Position numbers and translations under genes: made by a program
Origin: Streptomyces sindenensis
Lineage (GTDB): Bacteria > Actinomycetota > Actinomycetes > Streptomycetales > Streptomycetaceae
Assembly (NCBI RefSeq): GCF_014649035.1
Contig: NZ_BMSG01000012.1
Span: 1 to 64,000 of the forward strand
Length of the DNA stretch: 64,000 nucleotides
Direction: 5' to 3'
Shown: piece after piece, positions 1 through 7,548 of the stretch
How the letters are laid out: each line of letters opens with the position of its first letter
How positions within the stretch are numbered: the first letter of the stretch is position 1
Notes under the pieces: generated by a model
Database searches by the model: none
What the model was told of the DNA's origin: nothing
The model's input: only the letters and a program-made list of their open reading frames with translations

Positions 1-350
1 GCAAGGCCTACGGAGGCGCCTACATCGTCATGGACTCCCAGTCCATCGGGGCCGACCTCACCTACGCCTGGCCCACCAACGAGATCGCGGTGATGGGCGC
101 CGAGGGCGCGGCCAACGTCATCTTCCGCCGCCAGATCGCGGACGCCGAGGACCCCGAGGCCATGCGCGCCCGCATGGTCAAGGAGTACAAGGCCGAGCTG
201 ATGCACCCCTACTACGCGGCCGAGCGCGGCCTGGTCGACGACGTGATCGACCCCGCCGAGACCCGCGAGGTGCTCATCGCCTCGCTCGCCATGCTCCGCA
301 ACAAGCACGCCGACCTGCCGTCCCGCAAGCACGGCAACCCCCCGCAGTAG
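1..350 (+). CDS. accB: Acyl-CoA carboxylase beta (carboxyltransferase) subunit, C-terminal fragment
   Basis: This is the last 115 codons of a gene that begins before the window; the reading frame starts at base 3. The segment has the carboxyltransferase C-terminal signature: a YGGAYIVM stretch, then MDSQSIGADLTYAWP, then an ALPHPYYAA-like helix ending in VIDPAETR. These are typical of biotin-dependent acyl-CoA carboxylase beta subunits, which transfer carboxyl from carboxybiotin to acetyl- or propionyl-CoA. The epsilon subunit gene follows 67 bp downstream. In S. coelicolor this pair forms the essential acetyl-CoA carboxylase that supplies malonyl-CoA. AccB rather than PccB is chosen by synteny only. 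Confidence 0.9.
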   Translation, partial: KAYGGAYIVMDSQSIGADLTYAWPTNEIAVMGAEGAANVIFRRQIADAEDPEAMRARMVKEYKAELMHPYYAAERGLVDDVIDPAETREVLIASLAMLRNKHADLPSRKHGNPPQ

Positions 351-417
351 TCGCCCCGCAGCGGCGCGATCCGCCGCACGGTCCCTGACAGCTGCTGAGA
401 AGACGGAGACACCCACC

Positions 418-621
418 ATGAGCCTCACCCCCGCCGAGTCCGTCCTGCGCGTCGAGAAGGGCCACGCGGCCCCCGAGGAGCTGGCGGCCATCACCGCCGT
501 CCTGATGGCCCGTGCCGCCGCCCAGCCGGCCGCCCCCGCCCACCGGGGCCGCGACACCGCCGGCTGGCGCCGCCTGGAGCGCACCCCGGGCTTCCGCGCC
601 CCGCACAGCTGGCAGGACTGA
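418..621 (+). CDS. accE: Acyl-CoA carboxylase epsilon subunit
   Basis: A 67-residue protein of the actinobacterial AccE/PccE family. It has the usual N-terminal helix (VLRVEKGHAAPEELAAITAVL), an Ala/Pro-rich linker, and the conserved C-terminal W-R-R-L-E-x-x-x-G-F-R-x-P-H-S-W motif. The epsilon subunit stabilises the alpha-beta carboxylase complex and increases its activity. It directly follows the beta subunit gene on the same strand, so the two are very probably co-transcribed, with a strong hairpin after the stop codon. Confidence 0.92.
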   Translation: MSLTPAESVLRVEKGHAAPEELAAITAVLMARAAAQPAAPAHRGRDTAGWRRLERTPGFRAPHSWQD

Positions 622-640
622 CCACCCCGGCCGGACGTCA

Positions 641-684
641 CGCGAAGGGCCCCGCACTCCTCGGGAGTGCGGGGCCCTTTCGCG
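641..684. terminator. Terminator between accE and the convergent conservon
   Basis: A long inverted repeat with ~20-bp arms (one A inserted in the right arm) and a TCG-type loop, between the stop codons of accE (+) and cvnD (-). It probably terminates transcription from both sides. Confidence 0.8.
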
Positions 685-703
685 TACGGGACCGGCGGGG
701 GGT

Positions 704-1285
704 CTAGCGCAGGCGTGCCATCAGGGCGTGCTCGACGAGCGTGATGAGCGCGCTCTTGGCGTCCGCGCGGTGGCGGGCGTCCGTCGTCAGGATCGGGGTG
801 TCCGGTCCGATCTGGAGCGCTTCGCGGACCTCGTCGGGGGTGTAGGGCTGGTGTCCGTCGAAGCCGTTGAGGGCGATGACGAAGGGCAGCCCGCTGTTCT
901 CGAAGTAGTCGACGGCCGGGAAGCAGTCGGCGAGACGGCGGGTGTCGACGAGGACGACGGCGCCGATGGCGCCGCGGACCAGGTCGTCCCACATGAACCA
1001 GAAGCGGTCCTGCCCGGGCGTCCCGAACAGGTACAGGATCAGGTCCTGGTCCAGGGTGATACGTCCGAAGTCCATGGCCACCGTCGTGGTGGTCTTGTCC
1101 CCGGTGTGGGTCAGGTCGTCGATGCCCGCCGAGGCGGACGTCATCACGGCTTCGGTGCGCAGCGGGTTGATCTCCGAGACGGCACCGACAAACGTGGTCT
1201 TACCCACGCCGAAGCCCCCTGCCACCACGATCTTCGCCGAGGTAGTGGAGCGGGCCGCTCCGCCGCTAGAGCTTGCGAAGTCCAC
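704..1285 (-). CDS. cvnD2: Conservon GTPase CvnD (first operon, cvn2-like)
   Basis: A 193-aa small Ras-like GTPase, last gene of a four-gene conservon. Visible motifs are the P-loop GGFGVGKTT (residues 23-31), the G3 motif GTPGQDR (about 88-94) and the G4-like ALNGFD (about 138-143). The family binds and hydrolyses GTP and is proposed to act with CvnA, B and C in a membrane-associated complex resembling a eukaryotic GPCR/G-protein system. Its start codon lies inside the end of cvnC (20-bp overlap), indicating translational coupling. It differs from the second CvnD (6021-6602) at only about nine positions. The number 2 is assigned from S. coelicolor synteny. Confidence 0.93.
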   Translation of the reverse strand: MDFASSSGGAARSTTSAKIVVAGGFGVGKTTFVGAVSEINPLRTEAVMTSASAGIDDLTHTGDKTTTTVAMDFGRITLDQDLILYLFGTPGQDRFWFMWDDLVRGAIGAVVLVDTRRLADCFPAVDYFENSGLPFVIALNGFDGHQPYTPDEVREALQIGPDTPILTTDARHRADAKSALITLVEHALMARLR

Positions 1286-1910
1286 TGAGCACCCTTTCGA
1301 GCAGTGTCACATCTGGCTGGCCGCCGGCGGCCTCGTCGCCGCCGGGCTGATGGATAGCGACGAGTCCGGCCTCGGCCAGGTCGGCGACGAGGATCCGGGC
1401 AACGCCGAGGGGGATCGAGAGAAGGGCCGAGATCTCGGCGACCGACTTGATCTCGATGCAGAGCCGGCAGATCCGCTGGTGCTCGGGCAACTGCCCTTGC
1501 AGCCGGGCCGGATCGGCCGTCGTGCTGACCAGTGCCTCGATGGCGAGCTGGTAACGCGGTCGGGTCCGGCCGCCGGTCATGGCGTACGGACGGACCAGCG
1601 GGTTGTGCGCTGCGGGCTTGGCGGGCTCGGGAGCCCGCCGCTGCTGCACCGGCTGGATGCGCTGCTGCTGGGACGTGTCGTGCCGCTGCTGCGGTTGCTG
1701 CGGCCATCCCTGGCCCGGCTGCTGCTGGGGCCACTCGGGCCCCGGGCCGCCGGGCACACCGTGCTGCTGGTGCTCCTGCTGCTGATATGGCTGATACTGC
1801 CCGGAACCCTGACCACCGGATGCGGCAGGGAAGCCGAAACGGTTGTCACCGTGCTCACCCGGAACCCTCTGGTCACCGTTGTATGAGTGCCCGCTTGTGG
1901 GTGCTGCCAC
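1266..1910 (-). CDS. cvnC2: Conservon DUF742 protein CvnC with Gln-rich N-terminus
   Basis: A DUF742 protein, conservon component C, predicted to carry a winged-helix-like fold. The conserved domain runs from NPLVRPYAMTGGRTRPRYQL to the C-terminus, including HQRICRLC and LGVARILVADLAE. The first ~100 residues are a low-complexity Gln/Pro/Gly extension that is absent from the paralogue at 6583-6990. The GTG at 1910 is chosen as start because GGAGG lies 4-5 nt upstream, giving 214 aa; an upstream in-frame ATG at 1958 would add 16 residues. The gene overlaps cvnD at its 3' end. Confidence 0.88.
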   Translation of the reverse strand: MAAPTSGHSYNGDQRVPGEHGDNRFGFPAASGGQGSGQYQPYQQQEHQQHGVPGGPGPEWPQQQPGQGWPQQPQQRHDTSQQQRIQPVQQRRAPEPAKPAAHNPLVRPYAMTGGRTRPRYQLAIEALVSTTADPARLQGQLPEHQRICRLCIEIKSVAEISALLSIPLGVARILVADLAEAGLVAIHQPGGDEAAGGQPDVTLLERVLSGLRKL

Positions 1911-2000
1911 GTTTCCTCCTCCGACTGCCGGTCGCCGATCCCAGTGGGGCCGCGCCACCGCACTTTATGGCGCGGTGGCGAGAAACGCACTGTCTGTCTA

Positions 2001-2423
2001 CTAGTTAAGAAGACTTCCCTGAAGTTCGGCGCGGAGGTCCGGAGTCAGGACACTGCCCGCACGGTCCACCAGAAGGGCCATTTCGTACCCAACCAGACCG
2101 ATATCGGCGTCCGGGTGGGCCAGAACGGCCAGCGAGGATCCGTCGGAGATGGACATGATGAAGAGGAATCCCCGCTCCATCTCCACAACTGTCTGATTCA
2201 CGGCGCCGCCCTCGAAGATCCGCGAGGCGCCCGCGGTCAGCGACGTCAGACCGGAGGCGACGGCCGCCAGCTGGTCGGCGCGGTCGCGCGGGAAACCTTC
2301 GGACATCGCCAGCAGGAGTCCGTCGGCGGAGACCACCACCGTGTGCGACACCCCGGGGGTGTTGTCCACGAAATTGGTGATCAACCAGTTGAGATTCTGC
2401 GCCGCCTGGCTCATCGGGCTCAC
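2001..2423 (-). CDS. cvnB2: Conservon roadblock/LC7 protein CvnB (first operon)
   Basis: A 140-aa roadblock/LC7 domain protein. This family acts as a dimeric regulator of small GTPases such as MglA, and in conservons probably of CvnD. Typical features are the SQAAQNLNWLITNFV start, HTVVVSADGLLLAMS and a C-terminal DADIGLVGYEMALL helix. The GTG start lies one base after the cvnA stop codon, with a GGAG-type ribosome site inside the end of cvnA. Only four residues differ from the CvnB of the second operon (7126-7548). Confidence 0.93.
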   Translation of the reverse strand: MSPMSQAAQNLNWLITNFVDNTPGVSHTVVVSADGLLLAMSEGFPRDRADQLAAVASGLTSLTAGASRIFEGGAVNQTVVEMERGFLFIMSISDGSSLAVLAHPDADIGLVGYEMALLVDRAGSVLTPDLRAELQGSLLN

Positions 2424-2424
2424 A

Positions 2425-5400
2425 CTAACGCTCCTGGTTGTAGGTGGTACTGGTGTCCGACCCCGCGCTGCGTCCCCGCTGGATCCCCCGCCGCAGGTTG
2501 CTCAACCTGCCGCGGACGTCCTCGGGAGCGCGGGAGACCTGTGGGCCGCCCTGCTGGGTCTGCTCCGCCGTGCCCTCGACCAGGTTGGCCTTGGGTACGC
2601 GCCGGGGGAGACCGGAGGGGGTGATTCCGCCCGCCTTCGGCTCACGGAGCTTCTCGGCCCGCTCCCAGCGCTCGTCGTTCGTCGAGCGCCAGTCGTCGGA
2701 GCCGTCCCCGTCCGCCTGCGGGTCCTGCCGCTGTTCCTGCTGCGGGCCGGGCCGCTGGGCCGGAGCGGGCTGGTCGGTGCCGCGGCCGCCGGGACCGGGC
2801 TGCCAGTGCTGCTGACCGCCGCGGCGCGGCAGACCGGCTTCGGTCAGCTCGTGGCCGACGTTCGGGGTGGGTCCCGGACGGTCGAAGCCTACGCGCTCCG
2901 AAGACTCCGCGGGCGTGCTCGGAGCAGATTCCGCTTCGGCCTGGGCGATCGGCTCATAACCGTGTCGGAAACCGTCCTGAACAGGCCAGTCGTCCTGGTG
3001 GGACGGGTCCGCCGAGGCCGGGTACGCGTCGGCGTACTGACCCTGCTGACCCTCCGGGACCGCATATGCCGATTCCGCGTAGCCGTCCTGCGGCTGCTGT
3101 GCCTGCTGGTCCTGCTGCGGGTAGCCGTCCCCGGCGCCGTACTGCTGCTCGTACGATCCCTGGTACTGCTGCGGCTGCTGCTGCCCGTACTGGTCCTGGC
3201 CGTACTGCCCTTCGGCGTAGCCCTGCTGCGGATGCCGCTGGTCGCCGTACGGGTCGCCCGCGTACGACTCCGGTGCGTAGCCCTGCTGTTCCTGGGCGTT
3301 GTCCGGGAAGGGGCCGCCGGCGGCCGTCTGGGCCTCCAGGGCCGCCCTGCGCTCCTCGCGCATCAGCGAACGGTTGACCGGGTCCAGCTGACTCGGGTCC
3401 GCCGGGGTCTCGTAGCGCGAGTCGTCGAAGCCGAGCTCCGCCGCCGTACGCATCGGGGCCTGCTGCGGAGCCGGATCGAAGGCCGACTGCTGCTCGGGGA
3501 TGATCGAGGAGACGGTGAAGTCGTCCTGGGCGCCCTGCGGATCGCCACCGCCACCGTGGGTGATGACGTCCGGCAGCATGATCAGCGAGGTGGTTCCGGC
3601 CTGTTCGCCCGAGGGACGCAGCTGGACCCGGATCCCGTGCCGGTCGGCCAGCCGGCCGACCACGAACAGGCCCATGCGCTGGGACACCGCGGCGTCCACG
3701 GTCGGCGGGTTGGCCAGCTTGTGGTTGATGTCGGCGAAGTCCTCGGCGGTGAGGCCGATTCCCTTGTCGTGGATCTCGACCATGACGCGGCCGTCGGGCA
3801 GCCGGGTCGCGGTGACCTTGACCTTGGTCTGCGGCGAGGAGAACGTGGTGGCGTTCTCCAGCAGCTCGGCGAGCAGGTGCACGAGGTCGGTCACGGCCCG
3901 GCCGTGGATCTCGGCCTCGGGGACGCCGGAGAGCTGGATGCGCTCGTAGGACTCCACCTCGGAGGAGGCGGCCCGCAGGACGTCCACCAGCGGCACCGGC
4001 TGGTCCCAGCGGCGGCCGGGCTCCTCGCCGGCGAGGACGAGGAGGTTCTCGCCGTTGCGGCGCATACGGGTCGCCAGGTGGTCCAGCTTGAAGAGGCTCT
4101 CCAGCTGGTCCGGGTCGGCCTCGTTGTTCTCCAGGTCGGTGATGAGGGTCAGCTGGCCCTCGATGAGCGACTGGTTGCGGCGCGAGAGGTTCGTGAAGAT
4201 CGCGTTGACGTTGCCCCGCAGCATGGCCTGCTCGGCGGCGAGCCGGACGGCCTCGCGGTGCACCTGGTCGAAGGCGCGGGCGACCTCGCCGATCTCGTCC
4301 TGGGTGGTGATCGGGATCGGCTGCACCCGGGTGTCGACCCGGCCCGGGTCGGTACGCGAGAGCTGGTCGACGAGGGAGGGCAGACGCTGCTCGGCGATGC
4401 CGAAGGCGGCGGTACGCAGCTGGCGCATCGAGCGGCTCATCTGGCGGGCCATGAGCCCGGCCAGGATGAACGCGGCCAGCAGGGCGATGACGACGATGAG
4501 GCCGTCGACGATGGCGTCGGTCTTGGCGTCGGACGAGATGTTCGCCGCCTCGTTCACCGCCTTGGTGACCAGCTCGTCCTCGACGGTGGCGTACCCCTCG
4601 AACTTCGCGGTCGCCGCGGCCATCCAGGTCTCGGGCGTGATGCCCTTCTTCGCCAGCTCCGAGGGGTCCTGCCCCTTGCCGATCTCCTGGGCCATGCCGT
4701 CGAAGACCGAGCCGTCGATGCTCGGCGGCGCCACGAAGGGCTGGCCCGCGGCCTCGGCCTGCTCCTTGGCGGCCTTCAGCTGCTTGGCGCCCTCGGCGGC
4801 CTTGCCGGCCATGACCTGCTTGAGGCGGTCGACGTCGGCCTGGGTGCCACCGGAGTTGAACTCGCCGAGCGCGATCTGCTCCAGGTAGTTGTACGAGCCG
4901 AAGGCCTTGACCTGGGCGTCGTAGACGTCGGGCTTCTTGCTCGGGCGCACCAGGAGGTGCATGCCGATCGAGCGCTGAAGCGATTCTGCAGCCTTGGACA
5001 GCTCGATCGCGTAGACCGTCCGGCCGTAGCTGGTGATGTTGCCGGTGCCGAGGCCGAGCTCGTTGGAGAACTCCATCAGCGAGTGCTGGACCTGGACGTA
5101 GCCCTCTTCGGTCTTCACCGGGTCCAGGGCCTGCGAATAGGCGGCCTTGCGCAGCTCGGGAAGCTTGGGCTCCTCGCCCTTGAAGAGCTTCAGGCGGCGC
5201 TCCAGGCCGGGCTTGGACGGCATGTCCTTCACCGCGTCGTCGAACTTCCGCGCCGCCTCGTCCGTGGTGGCCCGGGCCTGCTCGACCACATCGGCGTCAC
5301 GGTCGCCCGAGAGCAGCGGCTGGGCGGTGAGGTCCCGCTCGTTCAGCAGCGCCTGCCCGTAGTCGGACGCGGCGCGCACGACGACGGCGATCTTCTCGGC

Positions 5401-5658
5401 CTCCTGGGCCTCGCCCCACGTGTCGATGGAGCCCTTCACCTGGAAGCCGCCCATGACCAGGCCGACCAGCACCGGGATCAGGAGGATCGCGTTCAGCCGG
5501 GTGGCCACCCGCCAGTTGCGCGGGGACAGCCGACTGGCGCTGCCCGCAGCCGCGGACTCCGGGTCGGACACATCCGCAGGGGACGCCGCAGCGCGCGGCG
5601 GCGGGGTGAAGTTGCCCCGCTCGGGCTGCGCCGCGGAGCCCTCGTTGCTTCGCCTCAC
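2425..5658 (-). CDS. cvnA2: Conservon sensor histidine kinase-like protein CvnA (first operon)
   Basis: A 1077-aa membrane sensor. In order: a short cytoplasmic N-terminus, a membrane segment near residues 50-72, an extracytoplasmic alpha-helical sensor of about 300 residues (nitrate/nitrite-sensor-like NIT type), a second membrane segment near 385-405, a HAMP-like region, and a histidine-kinase-type ATPase with an N-box (LLENATTFSSP), G1 (DKGIGL) and G2-like sequence. About 350 residues of Gln/Pro/Tyr-rich disordered tail follow, ending in a conserved SGLPRRVPKANLV plus DVRGRLSNLRRGIQ motif. No clear phosphoacceptor H-box was seen, consistent with conservons signalling through the GTPase rather than by phosphotransfer. 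It is the first gene of the operon. Confidence 0.92.
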   Translation of the reverse strand: MRRSNEGSAAQPERGNFTPPPRAAASPADVSDPESAAAGSASRLSPRNWRVATRLNAILLIPVLVGLVMGGFQVKGSIDTWGEAQEAEKIAVVVRAASDYGQALLNERDLTAQPLLSGDRDADVVEQARATTDEAARKFDDAVKDMPSKPGLERRLKLFKGEEPKLPELRKAAYSQALDPVKTEEGYVQVQHSLMEFSNELGLGTGNITSYGRTVYAIELSKAAESLQRSIGMHLLVRPSKKPDVYDAQVKAFGSYNYLEQIALGEFNSGGTQADVDRLKQVMAGKAAEGAKQLKAAKEQAEAAGQPFVAPPSIDGSVFDGMAQEIGKGQDPSELAKKGITPETWMAAATAKFEGYATVEDELVTKAVNEAANISSDAKTDAIVDGLIVVIALLAAFILAGLMARQMSRSMRQLRTAAFGIAEQRLPSLVDQLSRTDPGRVDTRVQPIPITTQDEIGEVARAFDQVHREAVRLAAEQAMLRGNVNAIFTNLSRRNQSLIEGQLTLITDLENNEADPDQLESLFKLDHLATRMRRNGENLLVLAGEEPGRRWDQPVPLVDVLRAASSEVESYERIQLSGVPEAEIHGRAVTDLVHLLAELLENATTFSSPQTKVKVTATRLPDGRVMVEIHDKGIGLTAEDFADINHKLANPPTVDAAVSQRMGLFVVGRLADRHGIRVQLRPSGEQAGTTSLIMLPDVITHGGGGDPQGAQDDFTVSSIIPEQQSAFDPAPQQAPMRTAAELGFDDSRYETPADPSQLDPVNRSLMREERRAALEAQTAAGGPFPDNAQEQQGYAPESYAGDPYGDQRHPQQGYAEGQYGQDQYGQQQPQQYQGSYEQQYGAGDGYPQQDQQAQQPQDGYAESAYAVPEGQQGQYADAYPASADPSHQDDWPVQDGFRHGYEPIAQAEAESAPSTPAESSERVGFDRPGPTPNVGHELTEAGLPRRGGQQHWQPGPGGRGTDQPAPAQRPGPQQEQRQDPQADGDGSDDWRSTNDERWERAEKLREPKAGGITPSGLPRRVPKANLVEGTAEQTQQGGPQVSRAPEDVRGRLSNLRRGIQRGRSAGSDTSTTYNQER

Positions 5659-5829
5659 TCGACCAACAACCTCTCGGCGTCGGCACCTACGTTGTGCCGG
5701 ATTATTTCGTTCAGGGCCGTACTACTGGGGAGTTCGTCGAATTGCAGCATGGGGACCGGCCCCGTTCCAAACACTCGGAATCGTTGATTCCGAGTGGCCC
5801 AGACCTCAGATAAATCGGGCATAAAGAGC

Positions 5830-5853
5830 GAGCCCCGTCAAAAGGCGGGGCTC
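5830..5853. terminator. Hairpin between the two conservons
   Basis: Inverted repeat GAGCCCCG / CGGGGCTC with an 8-nt loop. Read on the minus strand it is followed by a T-rich stretch, so it may be a backup terminator for the upstream conservon (cvnA1-D1) and mark the start of the cvnA2 promoter region (5659-5829). No convincing -10/-35 pair was identified there. Confidence 0.55.
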
Positions 5854-5927
5854 ATGTGAGCGCAGTGGCACCGAACGGATGCATCGGGTGGCGGTGCGGA
5901 GTCAATTCTCTGTCGAAACGTTATGAA

Positions 5928-5969
5928 CGCGGGGGCGGATCGTGTCAAACGACACAGGCCGCCCCCGCG
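5928..5969 (-). terminator. Terminator after the second conservon
   Basis: An 11-bp GC-rich perfect arm (CGCGGGGGCGG / CCGCCCCCGCG) with an inner 5-bp stem (GTGTC/GACAC), lying 51 bp beyond the cvnD stop codon at 6021. It probably ends the cvnA1-D1 transcript. Confidence 0.75.
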
Positions 5970-6020
5970 TGACTACTGCAACTTCCGTATACCGATATCG
6001 ACTTGTGCCTGGTGGGGGAA

Positions 6021-6602
6021 CTACTTCAGGCGTGCCATCAGAGCGTGCTCGACCAGCGTGATCAGGCCGCTCTTGGCGTCCGCGCGGTGCCGGGCGTCCG
6101 TGGTGATGATGGGCGCGTCGGGCCCGATCTGGAGCGCTTCGCGGACCTCGTCGGGGGTGTAGGGCTGGTGTCCGTCGAAGCCGTTGAGGGCGATGACGAA
6201 GGGCAGCCCGCTGTTCTCGAAGTAGTCGACGGCCGGGAAGCAGTCGGCGAGACGGCGGGTGTCGACGAGGACGACGGCGCCGATCGCGCCGCGGACCAGG
6301 TCGTCCCACATGAACCAGAAGCGGTCCTGACCGGGCGTACCGAAGAGGTACAGGATCAGGTCCTGGTCGAGCGTGATGCGGCCGAAGTCCATGGCGACGG
6401 TGGTCGTCGTCTTGTCCCCGGTGTGGGTCAGGTCGTCGATGCCCGCGGACGCCGACGTCATGACGGCCTCGGTGCGCAGCGGATTGATCTCCGACACGGC
6501 CCCGACGAACGTGGTCTTGCCCACGCCGAAGCCGCCCGCCACCACGATCTTCGCCGAGGTGGTGGCGCGGCCCGTACCGCCGTTAGAGCTTGCGAAGTCC
6601 AC
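6021..6602 (-). CDS. cvnD1: Conservon GTPase CvnD (second operon, cvn1-like)
   Basis: A 193-aa Ras-like GTPase with the same P-loop GGFGVGKTT (23-31) and GTPGQDR (88-94) as the copy at 704-1285; the two are over 95 percent identical. The start codon overlaps the end of cvnC by 20 bp, exactly as in the other operon. The family role is a GTP-dependent switch coupled to CvnA/B/C. In S. coelicolor the cvn1 operon affects aerial mycelium formation and antibiotic production; that function is known from the literature and assigned here by synteny. Confidence 0.93.
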   Translation of the reverse strand: MDFASSNGGTGRATTSAKIVVAGGFGVGKTTFVGAVSEINPLRTEAVMTSASAGIDDLTHTGDKTTTTVAMDFGRITLDQDLILYLFGTPGQDRFWFMWDDLVRGAIGAVVLVDTRRLADCFPAVDYFENSGLPFVIALNGFDGHQPYTPDEVREALQIGPDAPIITTDARHRADAKSGLITLVEHALMARLK

Positions 6603-6990
6603 TGAGCACCCTTTCGAGCAGTGTCACATCCGGCGCGCCGCCGGCCTCTCCGTTGCCCGGCTGGTGGATGGCCACCATGCCGGCTTCCGCCAGGTCCGCC
6701 ACCAGGATCCGGGCGACGCCGAGCGGCATCGACAGCAGCGCCGACACCTCCGCCACCGACTTGACCTCACGGCAGAGGTGGCAGATCCGCTGGTGCTCGG
6801 GGAGCAGGGTCCCCAGATGAGCGGGGTCTGCCGTCGTGCTGACCAGTGCCTCTATCGCGAGCTGATAGCGCGGCCGGGTCCGGCCGCCGGTCATGGCGTA
6901 GGGGCGAACCAGCGGCTGGTCGCCTTCCCCGTCGTACGACGCGTGGTGCAGTGCGCCGTACGGATCGGGTGAGGCGGGTGGCGGGGTCAT
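6583..6990 (-). CDS. cvnC1: Conservon DUF742 protein CvnC (second operon)
   Basis: A 135-aa DUF742 protein with the same QPLVRPYAMTGGRTRPRYQL start of domain and LGVARILVADLAE helix as cvnC2, but only ~25 residues precede the domain instead of ~115. The ATG at 6990 is preferred over upstream in-frame starts because GGAGG lies 4 nt before it. It overlaps cvnD by 20 bp and is separated from cvnB by 135 bp. Confidence 0.9.
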   Translation of the reverse strand: MTPPPASPDPYGALHHASYDGEGDQPLVRPYAMTGGRTRPRYQLAIEALVSTTADPAHLGTLLPEHQRICHLCREVKSVAEVSALLSMPLGVARILVADLAEAGMVAIHQPGNGEAGGAPDVTLLERVLSGLRKL

Positions 6991-7125
6991 GAATCCTCCG
7001 GGCGTGACAGCAGGTTCTCGGCTTGCCGTCTGCAAGGGGCCGGTGAGGGGACTAAAGCGGCCTGTCGGGTGAGGGTTGTGGGCATTACCTGGGGGGATCT
7101 TGTCGTGAATCCGCTGGATGGCCGT

Positions 7126-7548
7126 CTAGTGGAGCAGACTGCCTTGGAGCTCGGCGCGGAGATCGGGCGTGAGGACGGTGCCGGCACGGTCGACCAGGAG
7201 GGCCATTTCGTACCCGACCAGACCGATGTCGGCGTCCGGGTGGGCCAGAACGGCGAGCGACGAGCCGTCGGAGATGGACATGAGGAAGAGGAATCCCCGC
7301 TCCATCTCCACGACCGTCTGACTGACGGCGCCGCCCTCGAAGATCCGGGACGCACCCGCGGTCAGCGAGGTGAGACCCGACGCGACAGCGGCGAGCTGGT
7401 CGGCGCGGTCGCGCGGAAATCCTTCGGACATCGCCAGCAGCAGGCCATCCGCGGAGACCACCACCGTGTGGGACACCCCTGGGGTGTTGTCCACGAAGTT
7501 GGTGATCAGCCAGTTCAGATTCTGCGCGGCCTGACTCATGGGGCTCAA
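7126..7548 (-). CDS. cvnB1: Conservon roadblock/LC7 protein CvnB (second operon)
   Basis: A 140-aa roadblock/LC7 protein, virtually identical to the one at 2001-2423. The likely start is a TTG directly abutting the cvnA stop codon, with a GGAG site in the last codons of cvnA; the ATG nine bases later is an alternative start. Its probable role is to regulate nucleotide exchange or hydrolysis on CvnD and to dock it to CvnA. Confidence 0.92.
   Translation of the reverse strand: MSPMSQAAQNLNWLITNFVDNTPGVSHTVVVSADGLLLAMSEGFPRDRADQLAAVASGLTSLTAGASRIFEGGAVSQTVVEMERGFLFLMSISDGSSLAVLAHPDADIGLVGYEMALLVDRAGTVLTPDLRAELQGSLLH

Noticed and set aside
2341..5787. A very long open frame on the plus strand (over 1100 codons) opposite cvnA2
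   Set aside because: It is antisense to a clear CvnA gene. In very GC-rich DNA the complementary frame lacks stop codons by chance, and the translated sequence is Arg/Leu/Gly-rich with no domain.
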